The notes below the pieces were generated by a model. That model did no database searches, was not told the origin of the DNA, and was given only the letters and a program-made list of their open reading frames with translations. Both the position numbers and the translations under genes were made by a program. This document shows, piece by piece, positions 50,540 through 61,108 of a DNA stretch of 64,000 nt. The stretch is taken from assembly GCA_017590115.1 (NCBI GenBank), contig JAGGNK010006892.1, forward strand, positions 14,423,736 through 14,487,735, given 5' to 3'. Within the stretch, counting starts at the first letter, position 1. Every line of letters starts with the position of its first letter. The stretch is from Montifringilla adamsi. Its lineage: Eukaryota; Chordata; Aves; Passeriformes; Passeridae.

Positions 50540-50722
50540 TGCAGGTGACTGCACAATGGAACAGATTGCCCAGAGAAGTTATGGAATCTCCTCACTGGAG
50601 ATACTCATGAACCATCTGGGATGAAATCCTGTGCCTGCCATGTGCTCTAGGAAGACCCTGCTTGAACATTGTGGTTGGACCAAAAGGAGTCTATTCTAAG
50701 CTTACCCATTCTGTGTATCACA
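50540..50722 (+). repeat. CR1 LINE 3'-end fragment, plus strand
   Basis: Short CR1 3'UTR piece: 'atggaacagattgcccagag' near 50556, 'gaatctcctcactggagata' near 50583, 'cttgaacattgtggttggac' near 50661, decayed towards 50722. It lies about 450 bp upstream of a ZMYM2 exon. Confidence 0.85.
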
Positions 50723-50909
50723 TTAGGCATGCCAGATTCTTGTAATTTTCCTTAAAACCATTGTCCAATCAACAAAGAGAGAGGAATAGTTTTTTCAATC
50801 TCTTCAACTCAGCACAACTTGTTGCACACTCTTGCCACAGTTCAGTTTGCAGACAGTGGAGTTTGGGATGGAATTGGAATGTTTTGGTTGGTTTTGAGTT
50901 TTTTGAAGG

Positions 50910-50932
50910 ATGTGTGTGTGTGTATGTGTGTG
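50910..50932. repeat. (TG)n dinucleotide repeat
   Basis: About 11 TG units with one A interruption in the intron upstream of the exon at 51174. Probably a polymorphic microsatellite. Confidence 0.85.
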
Positions 50933-51173
50933 TTGTTACGCAGAAGGTTATTTTTAGCTTGCTTTTTCCCAGGAGTAAGAGACACAACCATAGTGCTGAA
51001 TGCTCTTGAGAGGATCATCAGGATCATTAATATAGGAAGGATCTGATGAGAGAGCAGATGACAGAAATAAAACTTTTCCTTTGTTTATTTTCTTTTTTTA
51101 AAGACCATAATTTAAGTTAAAAGCCAAGCATAGTTTTAACTAATGCATTGTTTTGCTTTGTTTTATGTTTTAG

Positions 51174-51324
51174 AAATGTGGCCAATTAACATCTTGTACT
51201 GGCTGCAGAGCTCAGTGCAGGTTTTTTGACATGACTCAGTGCATAGGACCTAATGGATATATGGAGCCATACTGCTCAACTGTATGCATGAACACACACA
51301 AATCAAAATATGCAAAATCACAAA
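51174..51324 (+). CDS. ZMYM2: ZMYM2 coding exon: fifth MYM finger
   Basis: This exon encodes 50 residues (KCGQLTSCTGC to KYAKSQ) plus one base. The finger has C-x2-C at local residues 8 and 11, further Cys at 15 and 23, and C34 and C38 (YCSTVC). The core RFFDMTQCIGPNGYMEPYCS is characteristic of ZMYM2. The acceptor is ttatgttttag|AAATG and the donor CAAA|GTAAGT. It joins the previous located exon in frame (phase 0), whether or not a linker exon lies between. Cys at local residue 2 and Gln at 4 differ from the Tyr and Lys I remember for human. Confidence 0.95.
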
Positions 51325-52061
51325 GTAAGTGAAAAGGATGATGGGTTTTCATCACTGCTAAGAGCAGACTTTTAAAAAATTTGAACACTGGGGGTGGGTG
51401 CATTTGTTTTACAGTTAGTCTCTGCAGATGTGACTTAATAGTTTTTAACTTCATTAAAAAAAAAAAATCTTCTGTTAAACACCAGTAAATGAACCCATGA
51501 GGATTAATTTTACTCACTGGCCTTTTTTTGTCATGTTGGAAAGAATTTTCAACTGTCTTAAGGCTTCCTGTGAAAAAAAGTGCTGAAGCATAATGTGCTC
51601 CGATGTGTCACAGGATGATAGTGCAGGTTTTTTGCATATGAATTCATATTCTCTGAATTCTCATATGAATCCTACCCTGGATTTTTTTTCCAGTCAAGCA
51701 GAAGATGGATAAGAAGGGAGGTAGTTATAATGCATATAGATATTCTCTAGGTAAAGTTTTTGATCCAGTAAGTAATTCAAAATGTGTTCTTCAGTATGCA
51801 AAGCAGATCTCAACTTGAAGTTGAGATGCTCCAGTGAATTTTATGGAAGAAGGTGTTTTCGTATTTAGTACTGATCTTTAGTGAAAGTATTTATCTAAAC
51901 TTCTGTAATTTTTTTCTGTTTTGTGTGATTTGTAGAAGCTGACTGGAAAACAGACTAATCTTAGTTTTCTGCATTGAGAAACTAAAAAGAGCTCACCTGA
52001 AATAATTTTTTTTCCTATTATTTTATGTTTATTTTGTTTGTAAACTACATTTTTCTTTTAG
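51325..52061 (+). other. ZMYM2: ZMYM2 short intron
   Basis: A 737-bp intron with consensus donor GTAAGT and acceptor tttttcttttag. Nothing else is recognised. Confidence 0.85.
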
Positions 52062-52177
52062 GTATGGAAATTATTTGCCACTTTTGTAAGCGAAACTCTT
52101 TACCTCAATATCAAGCCACAATGCCTGATGGAAAACTGTACAACTTTTGCAGTTCCAGTTGTGTAGCTAAATTTCAG
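52062..52177 (+). CDS. ZMYM2: ZMYM2 coding exon: sixth MYM finger
   Basis: This exon encodes 38 full codons after completing the split Ser codon (A|GT), from MEIICHFCKRNSLPQYQAT to CVAKFQ. The zinc ligands are the ICHFC pair and the NFCSSSC cluster. The donor is CAG|GTTAGC and the acceptor ttttag|GT. It ends in phase 0. The first two residues after the junction are Met-Glu where human has Leu-Gly as I recall, a small change at the exon border. Confidence 0.96.
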
Positions 52178-55100
52178 GTTAGCTGTTGTGTTAAATCTTT
52201 TCCTCCCTAAATATTTGTGTGCCTGTGTTTTTGTTAAGTATTTGAATATTGGACTAACTTGCTTGTGCATACATGCTTGAGAGTTAGAATTAACATAGCA
52301 GGTGCTTCTGGCTCATAACATTTTCTTTGATCAAAGTGCTGTTTCGTAATGATAACACTAGCTGCTGTGCTTATAAAAACGTAGTAATTTTTGCTTTATA
52401 TTGTTAGAAAGCACAAAGCTGTATCACTGCTCATCTTCCTTTTACCACCTTAGCCTCTTCATGGATGTGAGCTTTGCTGTTTTGCATTGAAGATCAACAA
52501 ATTTGGCCTCTTTTGTACTAAACTCAATAACAAAATTCTCATATTGAATGTAGAATTAACAAAGGTTTGCCATGGAGAAATGTGAGTCCTTCTGAAATGA
52601 AAGGCTAGAGCCTCAACCGTTTTATTTATGGACAATACTAGCTGTTTAAATTGTGGCCCAAAACTGGGTGGTTGCAAGGCTAATGACATGCACTCTGGAT
52701 GATGCTGCTCTGCTTGTTGAAAGTGTCATATTTTCAGTATGAATCAAGGTTAAAGCATAAGTGAAACGTGTCATAGCCATTAATCTCTTGGTGATCAATA
52801 GATATTTTAAAAGAATATGTTTCAATTTTTCTATGTAAAAGCTTTTTTCCAGATCTATGCAGGATAATTGATAATTGCTTCCTCATGTGTTGTGGAAGAA
52901 TTACACCCACACAGGGTTTTCCCATTTGTCATTGAACTTTGCCGTTCTCTGTCAAAGGGACAGCAAATTGGTCTTTTAATTGCTTCTTTAATATACCCTG
53001 GGCAGGACCTCTCTCACGTAGCCATGTTCTGTGTTTCCATCATAACCAGTTCAGTAGGTGTCTGTCAGTGGAACTGATTAACAGAATACCTGTGTATTTT
53101 TAGTATGTAATGACAGACTGTAATACTTACTGCAAACTCATCTAACATCTATTTTACTGTACGTGATTTTACAATCAATTGCATCCCCAAGAGCTCTCAG
53201 AACAAATACAGCCAGGGAATGACAAATTCAACCTGGGCCTTCTTGGATTTGCACATAAGTCAACATTAAGCAACGTTATTGAATAGAACTGCCAGATCAT
53301 TTAATGTTGGCTGTGGGTTCGTGGTCTTGCTGAGTCCTTGTGCTCATGCTTCTGTTGCAGTCTCAGTGCTGCACATAGATCTCCTGTCGGGGTTGTAGTG
53401 GAGTTCAGTGGAAGCAGCCTTGCAGTCTGTGAGTTCTCAGTAAAGACCAAGAATGGGTAGGTTGTCACTTGCTTTTACAGTTAGTTTGCTCAACCAGCAC
53501 TGCTGGATTTTAACTTTTCGTAGCTTTTGTGTAGTCACTGTGTAGAAAAATAAAATGTATTCACCATGAGGCTAGAGTTGAATGTATGAGAATAGCTCCT
53601 TTGTTTTGTTCATTTAGTATTTAGGTGGAAAGGATGATATACCACAATGTTAGCACTGATCTGTTAGTGTTCCCTTGAGGCTTCTCTTGTACCTAAGTGA
53701 CACATAAGGTATTGAACCTGAATTGAAAAAATGGTCAGTTTACTATGGTGCTCCATATTTTTCAACGTTAATGGAGATAAGTCTTATTTTAATTTTCTGG
53801 CTTCATATTCATCCCCTTTTCATGCTTTTCCTGCTCTTCCTAGACTTTTCTCTTTTCTTATCCTTCTCAGAACAGAATAATTGCTATTTCAGGCCTGTAT
53901 TTCCTCCCTTCTGCAAGTATTTTAGTCCTTTTGGTTTACGAATGGGTAAGTTTGTTTTACAGAACTTCAGGATTGTTTATAACTGTGTCTTGCAAATAAC
54001 TTTTTGTTTCTAGCTAGTTGTTCTTCTAATGGATTGAAATACTGGAAAGATTCAGCTGAGCTGCATGTTGTAAAGTTTATGGCCATATCTACATTCTCCT
54101 TTGAGCAGCCAGCCTGTAAGAGCATTTGATCTCGTAAGAAAGAGAGTAAAAGAGAGATAACAGCCTGCTTTATGTGTTTTTGTTTGGTAGTTGGTGGTAG
54201 AACTGTGGGACTGAATCTTGTCTTCCACACACCGTGTTGGAGATTGTTAATGCAGAGTTAAAGATGGAACTGTTCCCAAGGTGTATTGTTTTAATTCAGT
54301 ATTGATATTCGTACTTCTGCTGGGTCAGTTGAAGATCTTGCTGTTAAGGGAAAAATAAATTACTGGTTAATTATTGTGAACGTGGAGGCAGTAGCACAAG
54401 TGTCTTCCCAGAGTTAGCAGCTGTGTAAGTGCCTGACAGTACAAGCTATCTGGCAAAGCACAAGTCTGTGCCAAATTTGTGGTAAAGCTTTAATTGGTTT
54501 GGGTTTTGCTTCCAATTTATGGATGTATCTGGAGAATTGCAGGACCAGTATGGGTAAGAATTAAAAGTAAAATGGGTAAAATGGTTTTTAGCATGATACT
54601 CTCTCTGGTTATTCACGAATGCTCTTCTTTTTCACCATTGTGATGGTGCCTGGAAGTGTTCTTGGCTTTATATGTTGCATCTTTCTTGTACACATGTGTG
54701 TGCACACAGACCAATACTCTTCTAAATTTGATAATAATAAATATATGCCTTCCATGCCCAAGCTGGAAGGTCTGTGTGTGCATGAGTGTAAGGGAAAAGG
54801 TTGTTTCCTTCCCTGTTTCATATAGTTCCCTTGATTTTATAGTTCCCTGCTTGTGGAGCAGTCCTAGTGAATGACAAGATATAGAAGATTCCTCATAAGT
54901 GCTTCTCTCGTGCACATTAAGAACAACTTGATTCTTTCAAGGCTTTGGGGTTTTTATCTCAGCTGGAAAAAAACACCTAACCTCAGTCTGGTGCCCACTA
55001 GCTCTTCCACATGTACACTTAGGTAAAGAAATGTTTCCACAATTCAATTTCACGTTGCTGTGAATAAGGATAGCCCTCTGTCACATATGCTGCCATGGCA

Positions 55101-57829
55101 GGGGCAGGGCAGAAGCTGTGTTGCTGTGGTGGTCTTCTCAGAAGATCCTGGGCTGTGCCTGCCTAGTGTTCATCATTAAACTGGCAGCTTAGAGCAGTTT
55201 GAGCTGGTTGCATTGAAGGCTGAAAAGGGCTTCACAGTGGTTTTTTTTTGCTTTGGTTGCACTTCCCATGCTCTTGTTATTCAGGGCAGGCCCTCAAAAT
55301 AACAAACATAGGTACATGACTTCAAAGATGTCTTTGATAGCATAGATAAAGCTTTGTGTTCAGGGAGACTGGTGAAAGATTTTAATGGATTTATCATCTT
55401 TTTTTCTTTTATTATTCCTTGTGTGTAATTATGCTCCCAAATAATTCCTAAAGGTACTTTAAGTACCTTGTAAGTTAGAAGCAAATCAAGACGGTGGAAA
55501 TGCTCCATGCATGTCATCTTGGCTCAACTTACAATGCAGAGGCAGTCCTTTATTGTAAGCAGAATAATTGGAACTTTAAAGAGGCATACAAAACAATGTT
55601 TTGATTAACTTGATTTAAAAACCACCTTCTGCTTCGTTTAGAACTTTCAGTAATAGGAATTCAGTTCTTTATAGATCTTTTTAGAAAAATATTTAATTAA
55701 CCAGAGGACCTCATGATAAAAAACATTGATTTTGGGGTTTTTTTTAGAAGTAATAATGTTTAATAGTTTAGATTTGTTTAAAATAGTTATGCGTAAGTTT
55801 CCTTTAAAACAAATTCTAATTTTAAATAGTCTCAGTCTTTGTTGTTCTCACTTCTCTAGCATTTTGTTATTTTTCAGTTACCAGCTCCCTAGACTCTGTG
55901 AGTCTGAATTTCTACCCCAGTAAACAGTAATGGAAAGAAATAAAAGAAGCTAACTGTGGCATACCTCAGAAAACAACTGAAAACTATGTTTTACTTTTAA
56001 CTTATAGCCCTCACAATAGGGTGTTTGGGTCCCATATTTAAAGGTAACTACAGATGTGAAAGATAAGGATTGCTTTTCATTTGATGACCACTATTTCATG
56101 AAATACAGTATTTCATCTTCATTCCTCCCTCTGTCTTCAGTGTTTCTGTACAAGTTGTCACATCTCTTAGCTCTTTACATCTCCTTCATTCCTGAGCTGG
56201 AGGTGCTGGGTATTCTCGAGTTCTTTTCATTTTCAAGGAGATCTTCTGGGGCTTCCGTAAAGCACAGAGCAGCATGTGTCAAGCATGGTGTTTGCTCTGT
56301 GAGGACACCTGCAAATGCAGAAGTGCACAGGTCGGACCTTGCAGTTAAAAATGCCTTTGTGGCTCTCATGTTTGTGGAAGTCAGCCAAAGTGAAGCAAAC
56401 CTTGCTCAGCCCCAGGGACATTTGCTGGATATAATGGGAGAAATACGATCATATTGTGTGTAGGCATCAGAAAAAAGTTGTTGTAGAAGTTTATATATAT
56501 ATATATATATAAAGTTGTTACAGGCTGATGGGCCATTGAGCAAAGATGTCATCTTTCTGCTGCCTGGCATTTGGTTCTCAGGTCTGAACCAAAGAGATTG
56601 GGGGATATGCATGACTGCTTAATGTCTGCAGACTCTTGACAAAGGATTAATGCATCTGCATAAATTGATGCTGTTTGCACTGCCAGCTAGCACTCAGCAG
56701 TACCAGCCCACATAGATCAGATTTTATATCAGCAATAAGTCTCAACATAGTTTTTAATTTATTATTTAGTGTAGGTCAGTGGTTACTAACATGCGAATCT
56801 GAAGAAAAGCATCCAATAACAGAAATGTTTTGAATTTTCACTGTTACACAGTGGAGAGGTAGCACCAAATCTGTCTGAAGAGAATTTGAATATATTTGTT
56901 CTGTTGCAAATAGTTTGGGAAAGTTTGTTGAGAAGACAGATGTAAGAAGGTTGTCCTGGATTCTTCAAGTGTCTGTGATTCCTGCTGATTCAGATTTTTT
57001 TCTTGAACATCACATCTATAATACACCAATAGTTCTTTCTTAACCAGGGAATTTGCAAAAACACTCTATTCTGTTGACACATACAAGACATACTGAAAGA
57101 TACAGGTACTGCATAATTGAGTTCTTTTATCTACTGATTGCTGCAGAAGTGCACTAAAGAAATTTCTCAGTTACAAAATTAAATTCTCATGCCTACCTAT
57201 GCAATCTTTAGTATTTTTCTCAGTTTTAAACCCTTGGGTTGTTTTGGGGCTGGTTGTGTGAATAACTGCATCTTCCTGCCATGGGATTGAGGCTACTTAT
57301 GACTGTTAGCTAGATTTTTCTTAATCTGTGTAAATGTGAGGTTTCTCACTGAAAGGTTTTTATTTAATAGTTGTATTTTCAAATGGTATGCTTACATAAT
57401 CTGCCTTGGTGAGGTTTGGCTTTGAAAACATTTGTTTGTTGGTCTGTGTCTGTCATCAAAACAATACAAACTGTGAAATGTTTTTATCTGAAAATATGTT
57501 TTGTGATTAACAAAAGCATTCTGTTTGGGGATATTTTTTTGTTTAATTTTACAAAAAATGTGTTAACAGAAAGGTAAGGTAAAAAAATATGACTTAAAGT
57601 AATTATGGTGGAAGTAAGGATAAAGATTGAAAATTGAAAAACCTGAGATGACAAGGGAAAAGGAATTAAGGTAAAGAACCAACCTGCAGTGCTTTTGCCA
57701 GAAATGTTCTTGAGTTTATAAATAAACTTCTGAATTCTCACACACTGTAAGCTTAATGGAAAAAAACACATATTTTAAAAGTAACTTGGTTTTTTTAGTG
57801 ATGTATGTATATATATTTATGTTTTTCAG
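52178..57829 (+). other. ZMYM2: ZMYM2 intron, no named repeat
   Basis: A 5.65-kb AT-rich intron with donor GTTAGC and acceptor atgtttttcag. It has a (TA)n microsatellite near 56.5 kb. An open frame of 135 codons at 56056-56463 has no domain and no splice support. No CR1 copy is recognised. Confidence 0.8.
56492..56511. repeat. (TA)n dinucleotide repeat, 10 units
   Basis: A pure TA repeat in intron sequence, likely length-variable. Confidence 0.9.
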
Positions 57830-57946
57830 ACGCTCAGTGTTCAGTCTTCAACAAATGGTCAGTTCGTCTCTCCCAGTGATATTCAGTTGAAATGTAATTA
57901 CTGCAAAAGTTCTTTCTGTTCAAAGCCAGAAGTACTGGAATGGGAG
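57830..57946 (+). CDS. ZMYM2: ZMYM2 coding exon: linker and start of the seventh MYM finger
   Basis: This exon encodes 39 whole codons, beginning TLSVQSSTNGQFVSPSDIQL. A spacer (TLSVQSSTNGQFV) leads into the finger with KCNYC and FCSKPEVLEWE. The acceptor is atgtttttcag|ACG and the donor GGGAG|GTAAGG. It is in phase 0 at both ends, so this symmetric exon could be skipped without a frameshift, but skipping would break finger seven, whose remaining Cys ligands are in the next exon. Confidence 0.97.
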
Positions 57947-58508
57947 GTAAGGGGGATGTTGGTGTTATTCTTGGAATGATGATGTGTTTAAAAGTTTAAA
58001 CACACAGTTTTGCTAGCTATTTTGTAAGGTATTGAAGTTTCTTTTTAAAAGCTCAGTTAAAATCTCCCTGGTTCTGTAGAATATAATTTAACTTCAGTAT
58101 GGATGAAAGCAGAAGTCTTTGTTTGTAAATAGTATCTGTGTAATTTTAAAAAATATATTTTCTCAGATCAGCTGGAATCTGCTTTCATCTTCAGTTACTG
58201 TAGATATGATAGACCATTGTTACACTTCTTTATGAACTGAGAGAAGTATCTAAAGAGGATATGCCAAGATTGAGTGGCATATTTTCTGTTCAATGTTTTT
58301 ATGTGAAATTATGAGTATTTGTAGCACTGTCAGCTTAATTGGGATTTGTAAATGTTTAGCATTAGAAGTCGTACTCTAATTATGTGTTCGCACTTCAGTT
58401 TACTTTGTAAGTTGTCTTAATGGGAGCTATTATTTCAAGTTGCACTAGTTAGACCTTAAGATTTTATCCATTAACCTTATTCACGATGCTTTGCAACTTT
58501 GTATTTAG
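57947..58508 (+). other. ZMYM2: ZMYM2 short intron
   Basis: A 562-bp AT-rich intron with donor GTAAGG and acceptor ctttgtatttag. Nothing else is recognised. Confidence 0.85.
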
Positions 58509-58659
58509 AACAAAGTGTATCAGTTCTGCAGCAGAGCATGTTCTGATGATTATAAGAAACTGCACTGCATAGTTACATACTGTGAATACTGTCAGGAAGA
58601 GAAAACGCTCCATGAAACAGTGAATTTCTCTGGTATCAAAAGACCCTTTTGCAGTGAAG
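58509..58659 (+). CDS. ZMYM2: ZMYM2 coding exon: seventh and eighth MYM fingers, last exon in the window
   Basis: This exon encodes 50 residues (NKVYQFCSRACSDDYKKLHC to KRPFCSE) and the first base of the next codon. It supplies FCSRAC to finger seven and TYCEYC plus PFCSE to finger eight, whose next Cys should be the first residue after the Gly of the following exon. The acceptor is ttgtatttag|AAC and the donor TGAAG|GTATGT. The CDS is therefore partial: the remaining fingers, the Pro/Val-rich region and the C-terminal domain lie beyond base 64000. Confidence 0.96.
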
Positions 58660-61075
58660 GTATGTATGTATTTGGTTTTTTCCCGAGTTATTTGTTGTTG
58701 TTCTACTGCAGTTTACTCACTTTGTTTATAGGTTAAGATTCAAGGTAACAACTCATTCTGTTGTACTTGAGGCTAAACCAGAAGTCTCTTCATTGCTATT
58801 ATTGACGTGATTGTACCTGTTATTGTTAGTGCAGGTACTCTTTAATTTATCTGAGCTGCCTTTAGAGCTTTTCACCTCTTAGTCTAGGTTGAGGGTAAGA
58901 CTCTTCAGTGTGTGTGCATGTGTGTGTATAAATACATACACCTTTATGCACATTGCATACATACATAAGCACAAAAAATTACACATTATTTTTTTAAAAT
59001 GTATGCAGTAGTGCATATGCAGCATTAACTGCACTGATGAACATCAAGCTTTCTCTTTGATTAGCAGTTTCTAAAATAATTATAACAGTAGAAGTTCTAT
59101 GTTGGCTTAGAATGATTACTTAAGCAATAACTTTAATGATGCCTGTTGCTCTGTGTTGATTACTGTCACTACAATTTGCTTGACTAATTACTTGAATTTT
59201 CAAAAAGAAAACAAACTAAAAGGGAACTACATGGGCCTAGGTTTCTTTTAAGTTGCATTAAAGCACGGTTTTAATAGAAATAGAAAAATAGATTTTTAAC
59301 AAGGACCTATCCTTTCCACTTCTGGTGAGCTCTCCTTTGATACTGGTATTTAATCATGATCTTAGAAGTTTAACTACAAGTTTGGATTACATATTATTCA
59401 CAAATATGGTGAATATTTTTTTCTTTAGTTTTAACAACAACACTTCCAGTGTCATTTGATAAGACCTCTATGAAAGATTTCTACTTTTAGGCAGATTAAA
59501 TAGTAGATATGTGAGTTTACTTGTAGGAGGACCTGTTAAGCTGGAGAGGGTTGGAATGCAGGGCTGACAGCAGTCTTCCCTCCATGCCATTCCCTTACAG
59601 CTCGGGGTTCTGCAGTCTTTTGTTTCTGAAGAATGGAGTGTGGTGTTCTGGACAGGAAAGTGATAGCTGGAGAGTAAAAAACAGACAAATGAAAGCCCAG
59701 CCTTGCAGGGACTCATTGCATTGCTCAGCAGCCCCTAGCTAGAAATTGTTTCTGTGAATGAAACAGTTCCACAGAATACATTCAAACAAGAGCAGATACT
59801 TTTCTTGAGATTAACATATATGCTTCTGTTACTGTGAATATTTATGACTCCCTCATTTTAAAGCCAGGTGGCTGTCACAGTGAAATGAGTAAGATTCATA
59901 ATGCCACTACTACTTCTGTATAAGGAGGCTTGAAGTAAGTGAGGACTTGTGTTTCCTGTTGGAAAATTTAAGGAAGAAAAGATATAAAAACAGTCTTTCC
60001 CATTTAAGTAGAGATACTAAGGGTGGGGGGGACTCTGTTGCCAGGTGTCTTAGGGTGGGTCTTGAGTTTGCAGGTGCTGGACTGCCAGCTCAAGGGTAAA
60101 TACTATATTTATGAGGGTCAATGTGCAAAATTTTACCATAAAGACAAAGTTTATCAGCTTGCTGCTGAACCACTGAGTAATACAGAGAGGATAGTCAAAA
60201 GCACCATTAAGTAGATCATAACTTGAATAAATACAGTTAATACCTGCCAGCTGTAGCTGAGGTATGCTTTGTGATACATATGACAAAGAGCTGTATGTGT
60301 TCCTCATGGAAATAAACCAATGACCTGGACAGAAATTGTGAAGGAACCCTAGACCATATATTTTGAAGGAAAACCATCAATTGCCATCAATGGCTGCAGA
60401 AATAGTGCAATCTGAGAATGAATGGTGCTTGGATCTGATGTAGGAAGGACAGGGCCAGGACTTGTGGTGGACTTTAGGAGATCAACAAATAGGAGTTCCT
60501 TCATCAGACATGATAGATTTTTCTTCCCCCTTTCCCAGGCACCTAAACATCACTGGTTTGTCCTTAATTTCAAAGCATTTTTCCAGATATATGTCCAACT
60601 GTTTGTGAAATGATGAAACCAGTACAAGTACCAAATACTTTCTGGTTGTGGAGGCCATCCTGGTTTTGATATTGCAGATTGTTCAAGGAACCTCACCAAC
60701 ACAGATTTTTTTTTTTTTTTTGAGCATGCAATTATTCTTCATCAGAAGACAGTGTATCACAGTTAGAGAAGGAATAGCCAGAGGTACTCAGTCACAGAAG
60801 TTGCTGATAATTTTTGGAAGAAATCGAACCCTCAAGGGAAAATGTGCGGAATTTTCAGGGGAGTGTTTATAAAAGGCTCCTAGATAAAATCAGAAATCAA
60901 ACATGATGAAATTTCTACAAGTGTATTTACTTGTTCATCTTTGTGCAAACTGATGGGAAGGCATATGTAAGATCAACCACAAATATCTCTTGACTGCTTA
61001 CAGCTGCCCAGCTGGAGTACTGAAGATGTAGTCATTGCTCCCATTCTTTGTACCTGCGGGGTTTTTTCACACATG

Positions 61076-61108
<33 letters not shown>

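Larger units (their letters stand above)
37283..51173 (+). other. ZMYM2: Largest ZMYM2 intron, may hide a short linker exon
   Basis: This is a 13.9-kb interval between a phase-0 donor and a phase-0 acceptor. It carries three CR1 copies and a T/G tract, listed separately. Human ZMYM2, as I remember it, has about 24 residues between YKQ and the Lys of the next exon (a segment with an SFLKEVRDHMQD-like core). A matching exon of about 72 nt should therefore lie here, but I did not find it. The stretches 37.3-39.1 kb, 40.35-46.15 kb and 47.2-50.54 kb hold only AT-rich intron with no recognised feature. Confidence 0.7.

Noticed and set aside
56056..56463. 135-codon open frame in an intron
   Set aside because: It has no recognisable domain and no splice borders in phase with ZMYM2, and an overlapping frame of similar quality is present on the other strand.
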